Shown: positions 7,305 to 14,802, counted from the first letter of the stretch. The stretch: DNA of 37,587 nucleotides from Patescibacteria group bacterium (GCA_023485405.1 JAMCZU010000023.1:1-37587), one strand, 5' to 3'. The notes: generated by a model not told the origin, from the sequence alone. Numbers and translations: made by a program.

Positions 7305-8042
7305 ATGAAAAAAGAACCGCTTTCTTACAAATTATTACTTTTTGTTGGTTTTATTCTCAAAGAAACCAAATTCGCCTGGTCTTATAAGACTCTGCAGCAA
7401 ACCCTTTATCACCTTGATCATCTTGAGTATGAAATTTCGACGCTTCGAAAAGAATTTTCCAACTTGAAACGCAATGGTTTAATTGAACTTGAAACCTATT
7501 ATCACAAACCAATTCCCGTCCTTTCCCCTCAAGGCAAATTGGCGATTAAAACTAATCTTCCTTTTAAATCTTATGGCACGTGGGACGGCGTGTGGCGCGT
7601 GGTCATTTTTGATATTCCAGAGAAAGAGAGAAAATACCGCTGGGCCTTACGCGATAAACTAACGCGACTCGGGTTTGGTAAACTCCAAAAAAGCGCCTAT
7701 ATTTCACCTTATCCACTATTAAGTCCAATCAACCGTTTTGCAAGCGACCTCGGTATCCGCCAATACCTAAGATTTATGGAAATTTCTAAAATTGATGATG
7801 AAAAAAAATTAGTTGGAAAAACCTGGGATTTAGAAAAAATCAACGAAAACTACCAAGAATTTATCCAAAAAACTAAAAATATCCAAAAAGATAAATTTTG
7901 GCCATTTCGAGCCAAAAAATTAGAACAAGAGTTTGTTGAAATTTACGAAAACGATCCTCATTTGCCGGAAAAATTCTTGCCTAAAAGTTGGTCTGGCCAA
8001 GAAGCTTACAAAACTTTCAAAGAGATCTCAAACTCGTATTAA
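7305..8042 (+). CDS. PaaX/Cas2-like transcriptional regulator
   Basis: 245 aa. The N-terminal 80 residues look like a winged helix (TLRKEFSNLKRNGLIELE). The middle carries the PaaX central, Cas2-like fold signature WDGVWRVVIFDIPEKERK, then LRDKLTRLGFGKLQKSAYIS. A C-terminal helical part follows (about residues 165-245). PaaX represses phenylacetate genes in proteobacteria; no such genes are here, so the target is unknown. Proteins of this layout are widespread in CPR genomes without CRISPR arrays, and no cas genes or repeats are nearby. Translation is probably leaderless. Confidence 0.8.
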   Translation: MKKEPLSYKLLLFVGFILKETKFAWSYKTLQQTLYHLDHLEYEISTLRKEFSNLKRNGLIELETYYHKPIPVLSPQGKLAIKTNLPFKSYGTWDGVWRVVIFDIPEKERKYRWALRDKLTRLGFGKLQKSAYISPYPLLSPINRFASDLGIRQYLRFMEISKIDDEKKLVGKTWDLEKINENYQEFIQKTKNIQKDKFWPFRAKKLEQEFVEIYENDPHLPEKFLPKSWSGQEAYKTFKEISNSY

Positions 8043-8043
8043 A

Positions 8044-8066
8044 AATAACCCGGCAGAATTGCCGGG
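8044..8066 (-). terminator. Terminator of the 101-aa gene (shared convergent end)
   Basis: CCCGGCA-GAAT-TGCCGGG stem (8049-8066). On the minus strand it is followed by TTATTTTTA. It lies just after the stop of the PaaX-like gene and may serve both directions. Confidence 0.7.
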
Positions 8067-8088
8067 CAGTAAGAGTGCAGGATGGTTT

Positions 8089-8388
8089 CTATTTCTTCAA
8101 TTTTCCAGTCACCACTTTCATCATTGCACTACATAAAGTCAGACAGTAAGATATGGCCGCGTTGGAATTGCAGGGCGGCGACTGCTGATAGGAATCTCGA
8201 CCGATTTTGGCCGCGATCTCTGGCGTAAGTAATCTTTCGAATTGCCGACTGTAAATAGTAGCAAAAGTACTCGCGATTTCTCCAGCATCGAATCCCTGAT
8301 CAATATATTTAATCTGAAGTTCAACAATTTCGCTAATTGATCGCAATAACTTTTTTAGATCATCTTGTGAAATCTGCTTTCTCTCCAT
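8089..8388 (-). CDS. Small protein of unknown function
   Basis: 99 aa from the ATG at 8388, which has AGGTG 7 nt upstream; the TTG 6 nt earlier is unlikely. The protein is helical (DDLKKLLRSISEIVELQIKY) with a Cys-containing C-terminal half and a basic tail (VTGKLKK). I do not recognise a family. It is driven by a TTGATT/TAGAAT promoter of the same type as two neighbouring genes and sits downstream of the first coiled-coil module. Confidence 0.6.
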   Translation of the reverse strand: MERKQISQDDLKKLLRSISEIVELQIKYIDQGFDAGEIASTFATIYSRQFERLLTPEIAAKIGRDSYQQSPPCNSNAAISYCLTLCSAMMKVVTGKLKK

Positions 8389-8422
8389 TTCCAATCACCT
8401 CGGCTTTTTACAAAGTAGCCAA

Positions 8423-8451
8423 ATTCTACCAGAGAACAATAAAAAAATCAA
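8423..8451 (-). promoter_or_regulatory. TTGATT-N17-TAGAAT promoter of the 99-aa gene
   Basis: On the minus strand TTGATT (8451-8446), 17 bp, TAGAAT (8428-8423). The sequence CTCTGGTAGAAT is identical to that upstream of the gene at 9676. Confidence 0.65.
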
Positions 8452-8457
8452 TAATTT

Positions 8458-8790
8458 TTAAGCCTTTTTGGTTTCGAGTTTGAGCACGCGGCGATTGAGT
8501 TGATCGGCTTTAATCGAAAAATCATCTTGACGACGAGTAGTAGAACTTAATTTTGTTTCTATCCGCTCAAGGGTGAACCCATGGTCAGATACATCTTCTT
8601 GCAAAATAGTTACCTCAACTTTAGTCTCTGCCACCGCTTCCATAATAGCATCCAATTTCTTTCCATGTTTTTCAAATTTTTCATCATGTTCTTTGAGTTT
8701 AGTTCTGATTTCTTTTAACTCCGGCATAATTTTCTTTTCCAAGGCATTGCCAATAACTTTTTCGAGATCGTTTTTGTCGTTTGAGTTCAT
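8458..8790 (-). CDS. Coiled-coil protein, module copy 1
   Basis: 110 aa, almost entirely heptad-like helix (ELKEIRTKLKEHDEKFEKHG). The N-terminus VIGNALEKKIMPEL and C-terminus RRVLKLETKKA are shared with the 101-aa protein at 9762-10067, showing paralogy. No signal or membrane segment. CGGAG lies 5 nt before the ATG. Function unknown; such proteins often form oligomeric rods or bind membrane partners. The two-TM and four-TM protein gene 8888-9676 lies between the copies. Confidence 0.75.
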   Translation of the reverse strand: MNSNDKNDLEKVIGNALEKKIMPELKEIRTKLKEHDEKFEKHGKKLDAIMEAVAETKVEVTILQEDVSDHGFTLERIETKLSSTTRRQDDFSIKADQLNRRVLKLETKKA

Positions 8791-8807
8791 TTTATCTCCG
8801 TGTTACT

Positions 8808-8838
8808 ACTATATCACAAGTAATATTTTTGCTGTCAA
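8808..8838 (-). promoter_or_regulatory. Promoter of coiled-coil copy 1
   Basis: TTGACA (8838-8833), 19 bp, extended -10 TGATATAGT (TATAGT at 8813-8808). The same arrangement precedes copy 2. The mRNA here has a short leader with CGGAGAT before the ATG. Confidence 0.6.
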
Positions 8839-8851
8839 ATTGTTTATTTAA

Positions 8852-8880
8852 AAAGCGCAAGATTTATTTCCTTGCGCTTT
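8852..8880 (-). terminator. Terminator of the multi-TM gene
   Basis: AAAGCGCAAG and CTTGCGCTTT form a 10-bp stem with a 9-nt loop. Both strands have short T runs; on the minus strand it directly follows the stop at 8888. Confidence 0.75.
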
Positions 8881-8887
8881 GCAATGT

Positions 8888-9154
8888 TTATTTCTTTTGG
8901 GTCTGCTGAATAATTCCGCCGATAAACAACAGCCCGCCAATCACTATTGCGACAATAGAGCTATAGTACTCTAATCGCCATGTCTGGAACTGGTCGGCAG
9001 CGTTCTGGTTTAGAGCTGCGGCAAACTGGCCTAAACCACTGTTGATCTGATCCATTTGAGGAGCAGTATAAACATAGCCTGCAATCCCTGCAATCACAAG
9101 AATTATCCCCCAAATCAACAAAGCTGGCGACATCCGACTTTCTTGAGTTTCCAT
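8888..9154 (-). CDS. Possible internal in-frame gene (88 aa, two TM segments)
   Basis: The ATG at 9154 has an excellent Shine-Dalgarno site (AAAGGGGGTGAG, 4 nt spacing), close to the one before the TM2-like gene at 6947. The product would start METQESRMSP and hold two TM helices around a polar segment (MDQINSGLGQFAAALNQNAA). It is in frame with the longer ORF with no stop between. Confidence 0.4.
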   Translation of the reverse strand: METQESRMSPALLIWGIILVIAGIAGYVYTAPQMDQINSGLGQFAAALNQNAADQFQTWRLEYYSSIVAIVIGGLLFIGGIIQQTQKK

Positions 9155-9676
9155 TTTCTCACCCCCTTTCTCTGAATTCCACTCGCTTCGTATCAAGCTC
9201 TTTTCCCAATTTCGAAATCCATTCCAAACAATGCCACCAAAGACCCCAACCTGAACAATTGTCAATAAAATTGCTTTGACAAGATCTGTATTAAATTCAG
9301 AAGCTACCTGATACGAATTCTTAGCTATAGCTCCATCAATAATAAAGTCCGCAACTAAAACTCCAACTAAAGAAACAAGAGCGAAAACCATAATAGTTGG
9401 AACTGTATATTCTGTTGGCTGATTTATTAAGGTTCTGCTCTTAACATAATTCAGTGCATAAACTGAGCCGCTGGCAATGCCAGTTATAACCATCAAGGTA
9501 AGAAGCCAACTTAAATTGCGTGCCCCTTCTAGTATTTGATTTTGGCTGGAACCATATTGCAAATAAAGAATCCCGCACCACACACAAAACATCAAAAACG
9601 GCATCGAGAATGCAGATGTGACTACAATCGTGCTTATAACCCACGCTTGTGATCGCGATTCTTTTTTTGCACTCAT
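8888..9676 (-). CDS. Six-TM membrane protein with an internal start, unknown function
   Basis: 262 aa from ATG 9676 (GGAGG 7 nt upstream). Four TM segments lie in the first 175 residues: AWVISTIVVTSAF..., LSWLLTLMVITGI..., IMVFALVSLVGVLVADF and ILLTIVQVGVFGGIVW. Two more follow (LLIWGIILVIAGIAGY and IVAIVIGGLLFIGGII). Between them, at 9154, lies an in-frame ATG preceded by AAAGGGGGTGAGAA, as strong as any gene start here. The last 88 residues may therefore also be made alone, or two neighbouring genes have fused. Family not recognised. It lies between the two coiled-coil modules and shares their promoter region. Confidence 0.65.
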   Translation of the reverse strand: MSAKKESRSQAWVISTIVVTSAFSMPFLMFCVWCGILYLQYGSSQNQILEGARNLSWLLTLMVITGIASGSVYALNYVKSRTLINQPTEYTVPTIMVFALVSLVGVLVADFIIDGAIAKNSYQVASEFNTDLVKAILLTIVQVGVFGGIVWNGFRNWEKSLIRSEWNSEKGGEKMETQESRMSPALLIWGIILVIAGIAGYVYTAPQMDQINSGLGQFAAALNQNAADQFQTWRLEYYSSIVAIVIGGLLFIGGIIQQTQKK

Positions 9677-9725
9677 AGAATTTCCTCCACTTTTCAAGTT
9701 TCACTTCCAATCAGAAGCTAGAAAT

Positions 9726-9754
9726 ATTCTACCAGAGAACAACAAAAAAATCAA
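9726..9754 (-). promoter_or_regulatory. TTGATT-N17-TAGAAT promoter of the multi-TM gene
   Basis: TTGATT (9754-9749), 17 bp, TAGAAT (9731-9726), same class as at 8423 and 13450. About 50 nt upstream of the ATG at 9676. Confidence 0.65.
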
Positions 9755-9761
9755 TAGTTTT

Positions 9762-10067
9762 TTAGGCTTTTTTGCTTTCGAGTTTGAGGACTTTTATATT
9801 TAATTTCTCAATTTTAGCACCGTGTTCATCACTTCTTTTAACTTCACTATCAAGTTTTAGTTCGATTCGCGTTGTTGTATCTTTAAGATACTCCGAATCG
9901 CTATCAAGTTTTTCCAGTTTTTCATTAACGCTCTCTATTTTTTCATTTTGTTTTTCTTGCTTATCTTCAATACTTTGCAGGCGTGGTAAAACTACCTGCT
10001 CTAAAGCATTACCAACAACTCTAACCATCATTTTTTCGATTTTTGTTTCATCATTTTTATCTAACAT
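9762..10067 (-). CDS. Coiled-coil protein, module copy 2
   Basis: 101 aa, helical heptads throughout (LQSIEDKQEKQNEKIESVNE). It is paralogous to the protein at 8458-8790: VVGNALEQVVLPRL and VLKLESKKA align with that protein's ends. The ATG lies 6 nt after the -10 TATAGT (10079-10074), and no Shine-Dalgarno site exists, so the mRNA should be leaderless, unlike copy 1. Function unknown. Confidence 0.75.
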   Translation of the reverse strand: MLDKNDETKIEKMMVRVVGNALEQVVLPRLQSIEDKQEKQNEKIESVNEKLEKLDSDSEYLKDTTTRIELKLDSEVKRSDEHGAKIEKLNIKVLKLESKKA

Positions 10068-10073
10068 ATTACT

Positions 10074-10104
10074 ACTATATCACACGCAATGTTTTGGCTG
10101 TCAA
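10074..10104 (-). promoter_or_regulatory. Promoter of coiled-coil copy 2 (leaderless)
   Basis: TTGACA (10104-10099), 19 bp, TATAGT (10079-10074) with an upstream TG. The start codon follows after 6 nt. Confidence 0.6.
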
Positions 10105-10112
10105 ATAGTTAT

Positions 10113-10147
10113 TTAAAAAAATAAAACGGCCCAGAGAATGGACCGTT
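10113..10147 (-). terminator. Terminator of the secreted 275-aa gene
   Basis: AACGGTCC / GGGCCGTT hairpin on the minus strand followed by TTATTTTTTT. Confidence 0.8.
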
Positions 10148-10180
10148 AATAAACTTGAATCTTAATAATCATTTAGAATA

Positions 10181-11008
10181 TTAAAACGCTAATTCAACGT
10201 GACTGTCTGCACAACCATAAACACTTACCCTTTTCCCTTGTAATTGATGGCGAAAAACCACATCTCTACCATTCTTGTCACACTCAAATATAGCTTTTGT
10301 GTAACAAAAATCTGGGAAATTATTTAGGTTCTTGCCAACCAGTTCGAGATTTAGGCTGTAGCTATAGCCTTTTCGATTAAAATTAAGCGGACAATGAAAC
10401 ACTCGCTTATCATGAACATAAATCCCAACAGTTTTTTCTAAATTATTTGATGATGGGAAAGCACCGTTATTGCTATCACAATACTGCACAAGTGCACACC
10501 CAAGTTGCTTAACATTGTTCTGACAACGATAAAGAAGTTGTTCTTCTAAAAATCGTGGCTCAGTCAAAATTCGATACCATAACTTAAGAAAACATTCTTC
10601 TTCACGCGCATATTCGTCAATATTCGTCACCTGCCATGATCCTTCCAACTTTTGAAGGTCTGCATGTGCCGCATGGTTTTTCTCTCCCGAATCTACATCG
10701 CCTAGAAATATGGATGCAGAGACATGGTCTTCCGATATGTATCGTAATTCAGTTATCTTATATTTGTATTTAGAAGAAAAACCTAAATCCGATAAACGGA
10801 TTTTTCCTAATAGCTGATGTGGATCATAGAAATAGAGTGCTGGCCCAGAGATTTGGTGGTCTCTTTCTTGCCATCCCTTGAGAAATGCGTTCAAGGTCGC
10901 TTGTGGTTCAGGATATGTTCTTCGTGTACTTCCCTTGTCCCCAGTAATTGTTATAACAACGATAATTACTACAACAAGCAAAACCACTAACAGCACAAGC
11001 CGTTTCAT
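10181..11008 (-). CDS. Secreted/anchored protein with a DUF1559-like segment
   Basis: 275 aa from the ATG at 11008. The N-terminal membrane segment VLLVVLLVVVIIVVITI is a signal anchor. The middle (about 30-130) looks like an NTF2/lumazine-like secreted domain (LNAFLKGWQERDHQISG). The C-terminal half has CQNNVKQLGCALVQY, then GAFPSS, HCPLN and a CADSHVEL end. This resembles the post-pilin region of DUF1559 proteins, which read NLKQIGLAxxxY...FPP. Another ATG, 15 nt upstream (11023), also has a GGAGG, so two starts are possible. Function unknown; pseudopilin-like or surface role inferred only from similarity. Promoter TTGATT-N18-TATAAT lies upstream. Confidence 0.6.
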   Translation of the reverse strand: MKRLVLLVVLLVVVIIVVITITGDKGSTRRTYPEPQATLNAFLKGWQERDHQISGPALYFYDPHQLLGKIRLSDLGFSSKYKYKITELRYISEDHVSASIFLGDVDSGEKNHAAHADLQKLEGSWQVTNIDEYAREEECFLKLWYRILTEPRFLEEQLLYRCQNNVKQLGCALVQYCDSNNGAFPSSNNLEKTVGIYVHDKRVFHCPLNFNRKGYSYSLNLELVGKNLNNFPDFCYTKAIFECDKNGRDVVFRHQLQGKRVSVYGCADSHVELAF

Positions 11009-11060
11009 CGCACCATCCTCCATTGTTAAAATTCCTCCACCATAAATGGAGCTTGGCCGT

Positions 11061-11090
11061 ATTATACCAGAAGATTGTCCTAAAAATCAA
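11061..11090 (-). promoter_or_regulatory. Promoter of the DUF1559-like gene
   Basis: TTGATT (11090-11085), 18 bp ending CTTCTGG, TATAAT (11066-11061). It resembles the promoters at 8423 and 9726. Confidence 0.6.
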
Positions 11091-11599
11091 TGATCTTTTC
11101 TCTTAAATCGCCAAAGCCAATCTTTGCTACTGCCGGCATAATCAACACCGACGCGTTTTAAAGCTATAATTTCTCTTTTAATCCCTCTATCCTCTACCCA
11201 CAAAATATTCCCGATCAGATCTAAACCATTATGAATTTCTTTGGTAATTTTAAATTCTCGACAAAGTTTACCCGGTCCGTCGGCGTTTGGATAATCCAAT
11301 CCACGAATGAGCACCGCGGCCGGATAATCTTTTTTCTCCGTCACAATATTTAAACAATAGTACATTCCATAAATTAAATAGACATAGGAAAAACCTGGAA
11401 GTCCAAACATTATCTCATTTCTTTGAGTTTTTCCCCGTGAGGCGTGCGAAGCCCTGTCTTCAAAACCGGCATAAGCTTCAGTTTCGGTAATTTCAGCCGC
11501 TAAAATTTTGCCATCAATTTTATGGACTAAAAATTTACCAATTAAATCTTTGGTTACTTCCACTGTCAGCCGATTGTAAAAAGATCTTTTAAGTTTCAC
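11087..11599 (-). CDS. mpg: 3-methyladenine DNA glycosylase (AAG/MPG family)
   Basis: 170 aa. It removes alkylated purines such as 3-methyladenine from DNA (base excision repair). Family signatures are in order: ITETEAYAGFEDRASHA (catalytic Glu region), RGKTQRNEIMF, GFSYVYLIYGMYYCLNIV (active-site Tyr, His replaced by Tyr), AAVLIRGLDYP, and ADGPGKLCREFKI. It is slightly shorter than typical bacterial members (about 190-200), losing mainly the end. The 3' end overlaps the -35 box of the next gene's promoter. The ATG at 11599 has no good SD; a terminator separates it from the PHP gene upstream. Confidence 0.9.
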   Translation of the reverse strand: MKLKRSFYNRLTVEVTKDLIGKFLVHKIDGKILAAEITETEAYAGFEDRASHASRGKTQRNEIMFGLPGFSYVYLIYGMYYCLNIVTEKKDYPAAVLIRGLDYPNADGPGKLCREFKITKEIHNGLDLIGNILWVEDRGIKREIIALKRVGVDYAGSSKDWLWRFKRKDH

Positions 11600-11609
11600 A
11601 AACTTATTT

Positions 11610-11643
11610 TAACAAAAAAGCCCCCGGGTCATAAACCCAAGGG
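11610..11643 (-). terminator. Terminator of the PHP gene
   Basis: GCCC-TTGGGTTTATGACCCGG-GGGC stem on the minus strand followed by TTTTTTG, between the PHP stop (11652) and the glycosylase. Confidence 0.75.
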
Positions 11644-11651
11644 CAAAATAT

Positions 11652-13406
11652 TCAATAACCAATATGAATTCTGTCCCACATCCGATCGTTGGCCCACATG
11701 CCGGAATTTCCCCTCTGTGAGACCGGACCGTAATATCTGTTTAACTCGGCCGTAAAGACATTGACATCGTCCCAACTGTAAATCATCATCTGCGTCGGCA
11801 GAAGGTTGCTGTCTTTGCGACCAATGGCAATAATCTCACGGATGAGTTGTTGTATTTTCTGGTGAGCCTTAGCCTTTTTAGCCGAATCGGCACTTACCTG
11901 CCAAGCAATTTCCACCCCGTCGGCACAGAAAATATCGTAAGCTTGAGCGGTAAAATGAGCCGAGATGTTCGGCATTCCCCCCGAAGGAGCAGTTTCACGT
12001 GAAATCCAGCACCGCTCATTCTGATAACCAATTTTCATTCTGATAGCCAAGGTGTGAGTTTTTGCTAGTTCAAGTAAAGCCATCAATACTCTTCTGTCAG
12101 CATCGTAGTTCCTGATATAATCTTGGTCTTCTTTTGCTATCACTAGATGAGTGGATTTTTCTTTCGTCTGCCACAATCTCGCAAGATTCTCCTTAATCGG
12201 CTCGTCAATAGCATCCCGATATAAAGAAGAGTTGATTGTTTTATTTGGGATTGATCGCACAATAACTTTTGCTGGAGCTGGTTTGCTACCCGTCACTTCC
12301 AAACCTATTGGTGAAGTAATAAGACAACCTTCAACCTCAATTACATATCTATGCTTGCCCGGTTTGACAACTTTATCTTCACAAGTATAAGAATATTCTT
12401 TAAGGCCAACGGGTAAAGATTTAACACTCCCCTCTGCCAATTGACCATCGCGATAGATTCGTAACACTTTAGACGACGTTGTCTTCTTTGAAAAACCAAT
12501 ACTCAGCTTAAATTTTGGTCGATCAACTCGCCAATAACACTTACCAATGATATAGTTTATATCCTTAAAATAAGCACCATTATTGGCCGCGTAAGTCTGA
12601 CCATATGTAATATCCTCAAATAAAATCTCAGGTGTTAAAACTCTGTCCGAATACACCATCGTCCGTCGTTGCCAACGCTTGGTATCATTAACTGGCTCAA
12701 GTAGTGGAGAGTGACTGTCACAACCCGCGGTCACAAAAGGACTTTCACCTTTAGCAATCAGACCCAAATACCATTTAAGAGTCTGTTGATACCCAGCCTC
12801 ATCTTCGTTGAAAAATTCGATACCAGAAAGACCTTTGCACTGGCTCTTATTATAGGAAAAATCAGAGCATTCACCTCTCCAAGTTTGTGTCCCAATGGCC
12901 GTAATTAAACTCGGATGAGCCGCCACCGACAGAAATCCTTTCTGATTAAGGTAATCAATCACAGCTTGTTGATTTCCTTCTTTGCCTTGCAAATCCATTA
13001 AACCCTGGTCATATTTCAAATCACCAAGGACTAGAGTATGAACTCTGGCATTTCCTCTTCGAGTCTCGATTTCTGCTCCTCTTACTATAATTAGATTATT
13101 TGAAGAAAACTTCTGCCAGTAGTTGTTAAAACCATAATCCTTAACAAGGCGCGACCGAAGTGTTTGTGGTTTTTCGATTTGTTCATAATGGTCAGTTTCA
13201 ATCAAAAACTGAAAACCAGCTTTTTCGGCATTTCGAATCACCATCCCCGGTGTCCGGTCACCATCCGAAAAAGTTGAATGGACATGAATAATACCCGAAT
13301 ACCACTTGGCACTCGCGCTACGCGACACCAGAATCAACAGAATACAAAATATCACAAACCATGTCGAATCGAAAACTCTCCAAATCGCGCGGCAAACTAC
13401 TCTCAT
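11652..13406 (-). CDS. Secreted PHP-domain metallohydrolase (CehA/McbA-like)
   Basis: 584 aa. The signal peptide (STWFVIFCILLILVSRSASA) is followed by a PHP domain. Metal ligands are His41 and His43 (HVHSTFSDGD), the ETDHYEQ His, Glu in RGAEIETRRG, AAHPSL, and GCDSHSP. An Ig-like part follows (GKCYWRVDRPKFKLSIGF to about 370). The C-terminal 200 residues include AFDIF-like and WSDDVN-type segments and are not recognised. The PHP part should hydrolyse a phosphoester outside the cytoplasm; the substrate is unknown. AGGAGGG lies 7 nt before the ATG. GC is higher than in neighbours. Confidence 0.8.
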   Translation of the reverse strand: MRVVCRAIWRVFDSTWFVIFCILLILVSRSASAKWYSGIIHVHSTFSDGDRTPGMVIRNAEKAGFQFLIETDHYEQIEKPQTLRSRLVKDYGFNNYWQKFSSNNLIIVRGAEIETRRGNARVHTLVLGDLKYDQGLMDLQGKEGNQQAVIDYLNQKGFLSVAAHPSLITAIGTQTWRGECSDFSYNKSQCKGLSGIEFFNEDEAGYQQTLKWYLGLIAKGESPFVTAGCDSHSPLLEPVNDTKRWQRRTMVYSDRVLTPEILFEDITYGQTYAANNGAYFKDINYIIGKCYWRVDRPKFKLSIGFSKKTTSSKVLRIYRDGQLAEGSVKSLPVGLKEYSYTCEDKVVKPGKHRYVIEVEGCLITSPIGLEVTGSKPAPAKVIVRSIPNKTINSSLYRDAIDEPIKENLARLWQTKEKSTHLVIAKEDQDYIRNYDADRRVLMALLELAKTHTLAIRMKIGYQNERCWISRETAPSGGMPNISAHFTAQAYDIFCADGVEIAWQVSADSAKKAKAHQKIQQLIREIIAIGRKDSNLLPTQMMIYSWDDVNVFTAELNRYYGPVSQRGNSGMWANDRMWDRIHIGY

Positions 13407-13449
13407 CGCTTTTCCCTCCTAAATTGTGTAGGTGCAAGAAACTAGCCCT

Positions 13450-13478
13450 ATTCTAGATGAAAAATATCAAAAAATCAA
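13450..13478 (-). promoter_or_regulatory. TTGATT-N17-TAGAAT promoter of the PHP gene
   Basis: TTGATT (13478-13473) and TAGAAT (13455-13450), spacer 17. It overlaps the divergent kinase promoter, whose -10 is at 13480-13485, so the two transcripts may compete. Confidence 0.6.
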
Positions 13479-13479
13479 C

Positions 13480-13485
13480 TATACT
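13480..13485 (+). promoter_or_regulatory. -10 box giving a leaderless kinase mRNA
   Basis: TATACT at 13480-13485 is followed after 6 nt by the ATG at 13492. No clear -35 box is seen. The spacing matches the leaderless genes at 7305 and 10067. Confidence 0.45.
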
Positions 13486-13491
13486 GGAGCT

Positions 13492-14802
13492 ATGGAAGAT
13501 AAATCTATCCCAGCGTGGTCTGAAATTAAAGGAAAAATCAACCGCTACGAAAAGATTATTGAAGTCTCAACTTGGGTGGTTGTGATTGCCATTATTTTTG
13601 GAGTTCAATTTATCCCTAACCACAATACTGACGACGCTAAAGCATATTTTCTAATTGGGGTGATTATCGCCTTTGCTCTACTCTACTATTTAATCATTTA
13701 CAAATATTTTTCTCGCTCGAAACGACTTTATATTAAAGATATTGCTGATATTATTTTAATCGGCAGTTTAATTCTAGTTTTAAAAGATTGGGGACAATAT
13801 TTTTATGCTTTGTTTTTCTTGCCCATCGCCGCTGCCGCTTTGTCACTAGAATTTATTAACGCGCTACTGATTGCCGTGGTTGCTTCTTTATTTGTAGTTT
13901 TTGAAATATTTTTAGGTTCGCAAGGCCTTTATCCCCAAAGTGGTCAAATTTATCAAGGTGTTTGGCAAATTGGTCTGATTCTTTTAATTACTATTTTTTG
14001 CCGACTTTTAGCCATCCAAATCCGCGAGGAAAGAAGCGCCAAAGAGGAATCGTTGGTCCGCCAAAAAGCTTTGGAAGAAGAATATCAACGTCAAAAAGAA
14101 TTTTTATCAATGACTTCACATCAACTTTTTACGCCACTTTCGATGATCCGTGGCTTTACTTCAATGCTTCACTACGGGACACTTGGTAAATTGGCACCCA
14201 AACAACAGGAAGCGGTTGGTGAAATCTATATGAGCTCTAAAAGAATGGTAGATTTAGTGACTGAGCTTCTTTCAATTTCCAGAATTCAATCCGGCAAATT
14301 AGAGCTAAAAAAAGAAGAAACAAAAATCGAAGACTTAATTCAAGAATCAGTTAACCAATTTAATCACGCCCTACCAAAAAAGAATGTTGCCTTAAATTTT
14401 GAAAAACCCGGCAATCTTCAGCCAACTCAGATTGATAAAGAAAAAATTCGGCAAATTATTTATATTTTGCTAGATAACGCCATCAAGTACACTACTTGTG
14501 GTTCAATCACTATCAGTTGTCGCCAAGAAAACAACGAAACTATTGTTTTGGTTAAAGATGAGGGTGTTGGTATTAAAAAAGAAGATTTTGAGAAAATTTT
14601 CCAACCATTTTTCCGTGGTAAAAATATCTTAGAGTTGGATAACAAGGGAACTGGATTGGGTCTTTATATTGCCAAATTACTAGTAGAAACTCATCAAGGT
14701 AAAATTTGGGTCGAGTCACCCGGCATAGGCAAAGGGGCAACTTTTACTTTTTCAATACCAATGATACAATCAGAAAAGATAAATGGAGGTTTTAATTTAT
14801 GA
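13492..14802 (+). CDS. Membrane sensor histidine kinase
   Basis: 436 aa from ATG 13492; an upstream GTG at 13432 would overlap the promoter. About six hydrophobic segments fill residues 25-175, with almost no extracytoplasmic domain, so the membrane part may sense a lipophilic or membrane signal. A short coiled coil leads to the H-box MTSHQLFTPLSMIRGF (His210). Then come N-box IYILLDNAIKYT, G1 VKDEGVGIKKE, F-box and G2 GTGLGLYIAKLL. The stop overlaps the response-regulator start by 4 nt. Target genes are unknown; the divergent neighbour is the secreted PHP protein. Confidence 0.9.
   Translation: MEDKSIPAWSEIKGKINRYEKIIEVSTWVVVIAIIFGVQFIPNHNTDDAKAYFLIGVIIAFALLYYLIIYKYFSRSKRLYIKDIADIILIGSLILVLKDWGQYFYALFFLPIAAAALSLEFINALLIAVVASLFVVFEIFLGSQGLYPQSGQIYQGVWQIGLILLITIFCRLLAIQIREERSAKEESLVRQKALEEEYQRQKEFLSMTSHQLFTPLSMIRGFTSMLHYGTLGKLAPKQQEAVGEIYMSSKRMVDLVTELLSISRIQSGKLELKKEETKIEDLIQESVNQFNHALPKKNVALNFEKPGNLQPTQIDKEKIRQIIYILLDNAIKYTTCGSITISCRQENNETIVLVKDEGVGIKKEDFEKIFQPFFRGKNILELDNKGTGLGLYIAKLLVETHQGKIWVESPGIGKGATFTFSIPMIQSEKINGGFNL

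Larger units (their letters stand above)
8411..8840. repeat. Duplicated coiled-coil module, copy 1
   Basis: The coiled-coil gene 8458-8790 together with its flanks matches the module 9717-10107. Downstream flank: TTCTACCAGAGAACAA at 8424-8439 recurs at 9727-9742. Upstream flank: TACTACTATATCACA and GCTGTCAAAT recur near 10070-10105. The modules are diverged in the coding part, so this is an old duplication with conserved promoter regions. Confidence 0.75.
9717..10107. repeat. Duplicated coiled-coil module, copy 2
   Basis: Second copy of the module 8411-8840: same downstream promoter/terminator flank (TTCTACCAGAGAACAA) and same upstream promoter (TTGACA, 19 bp, TATAGT). Confidence 0.75.

Noticed and set aside
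7305-8042. Cas2-like domain as a sign of a CRISPR system
   Set aside because: The winged-helix fusion matches PaaX-type regulators, and no array or other cas gene is in the window.
8573-8851. Plus-strand frame of 92 codons
   Set aside because: Exact antisense of the coiled-coil gene and its promoter, with Ser/Phe-rich composition typical of antisense shadows; same for 9772-10116.
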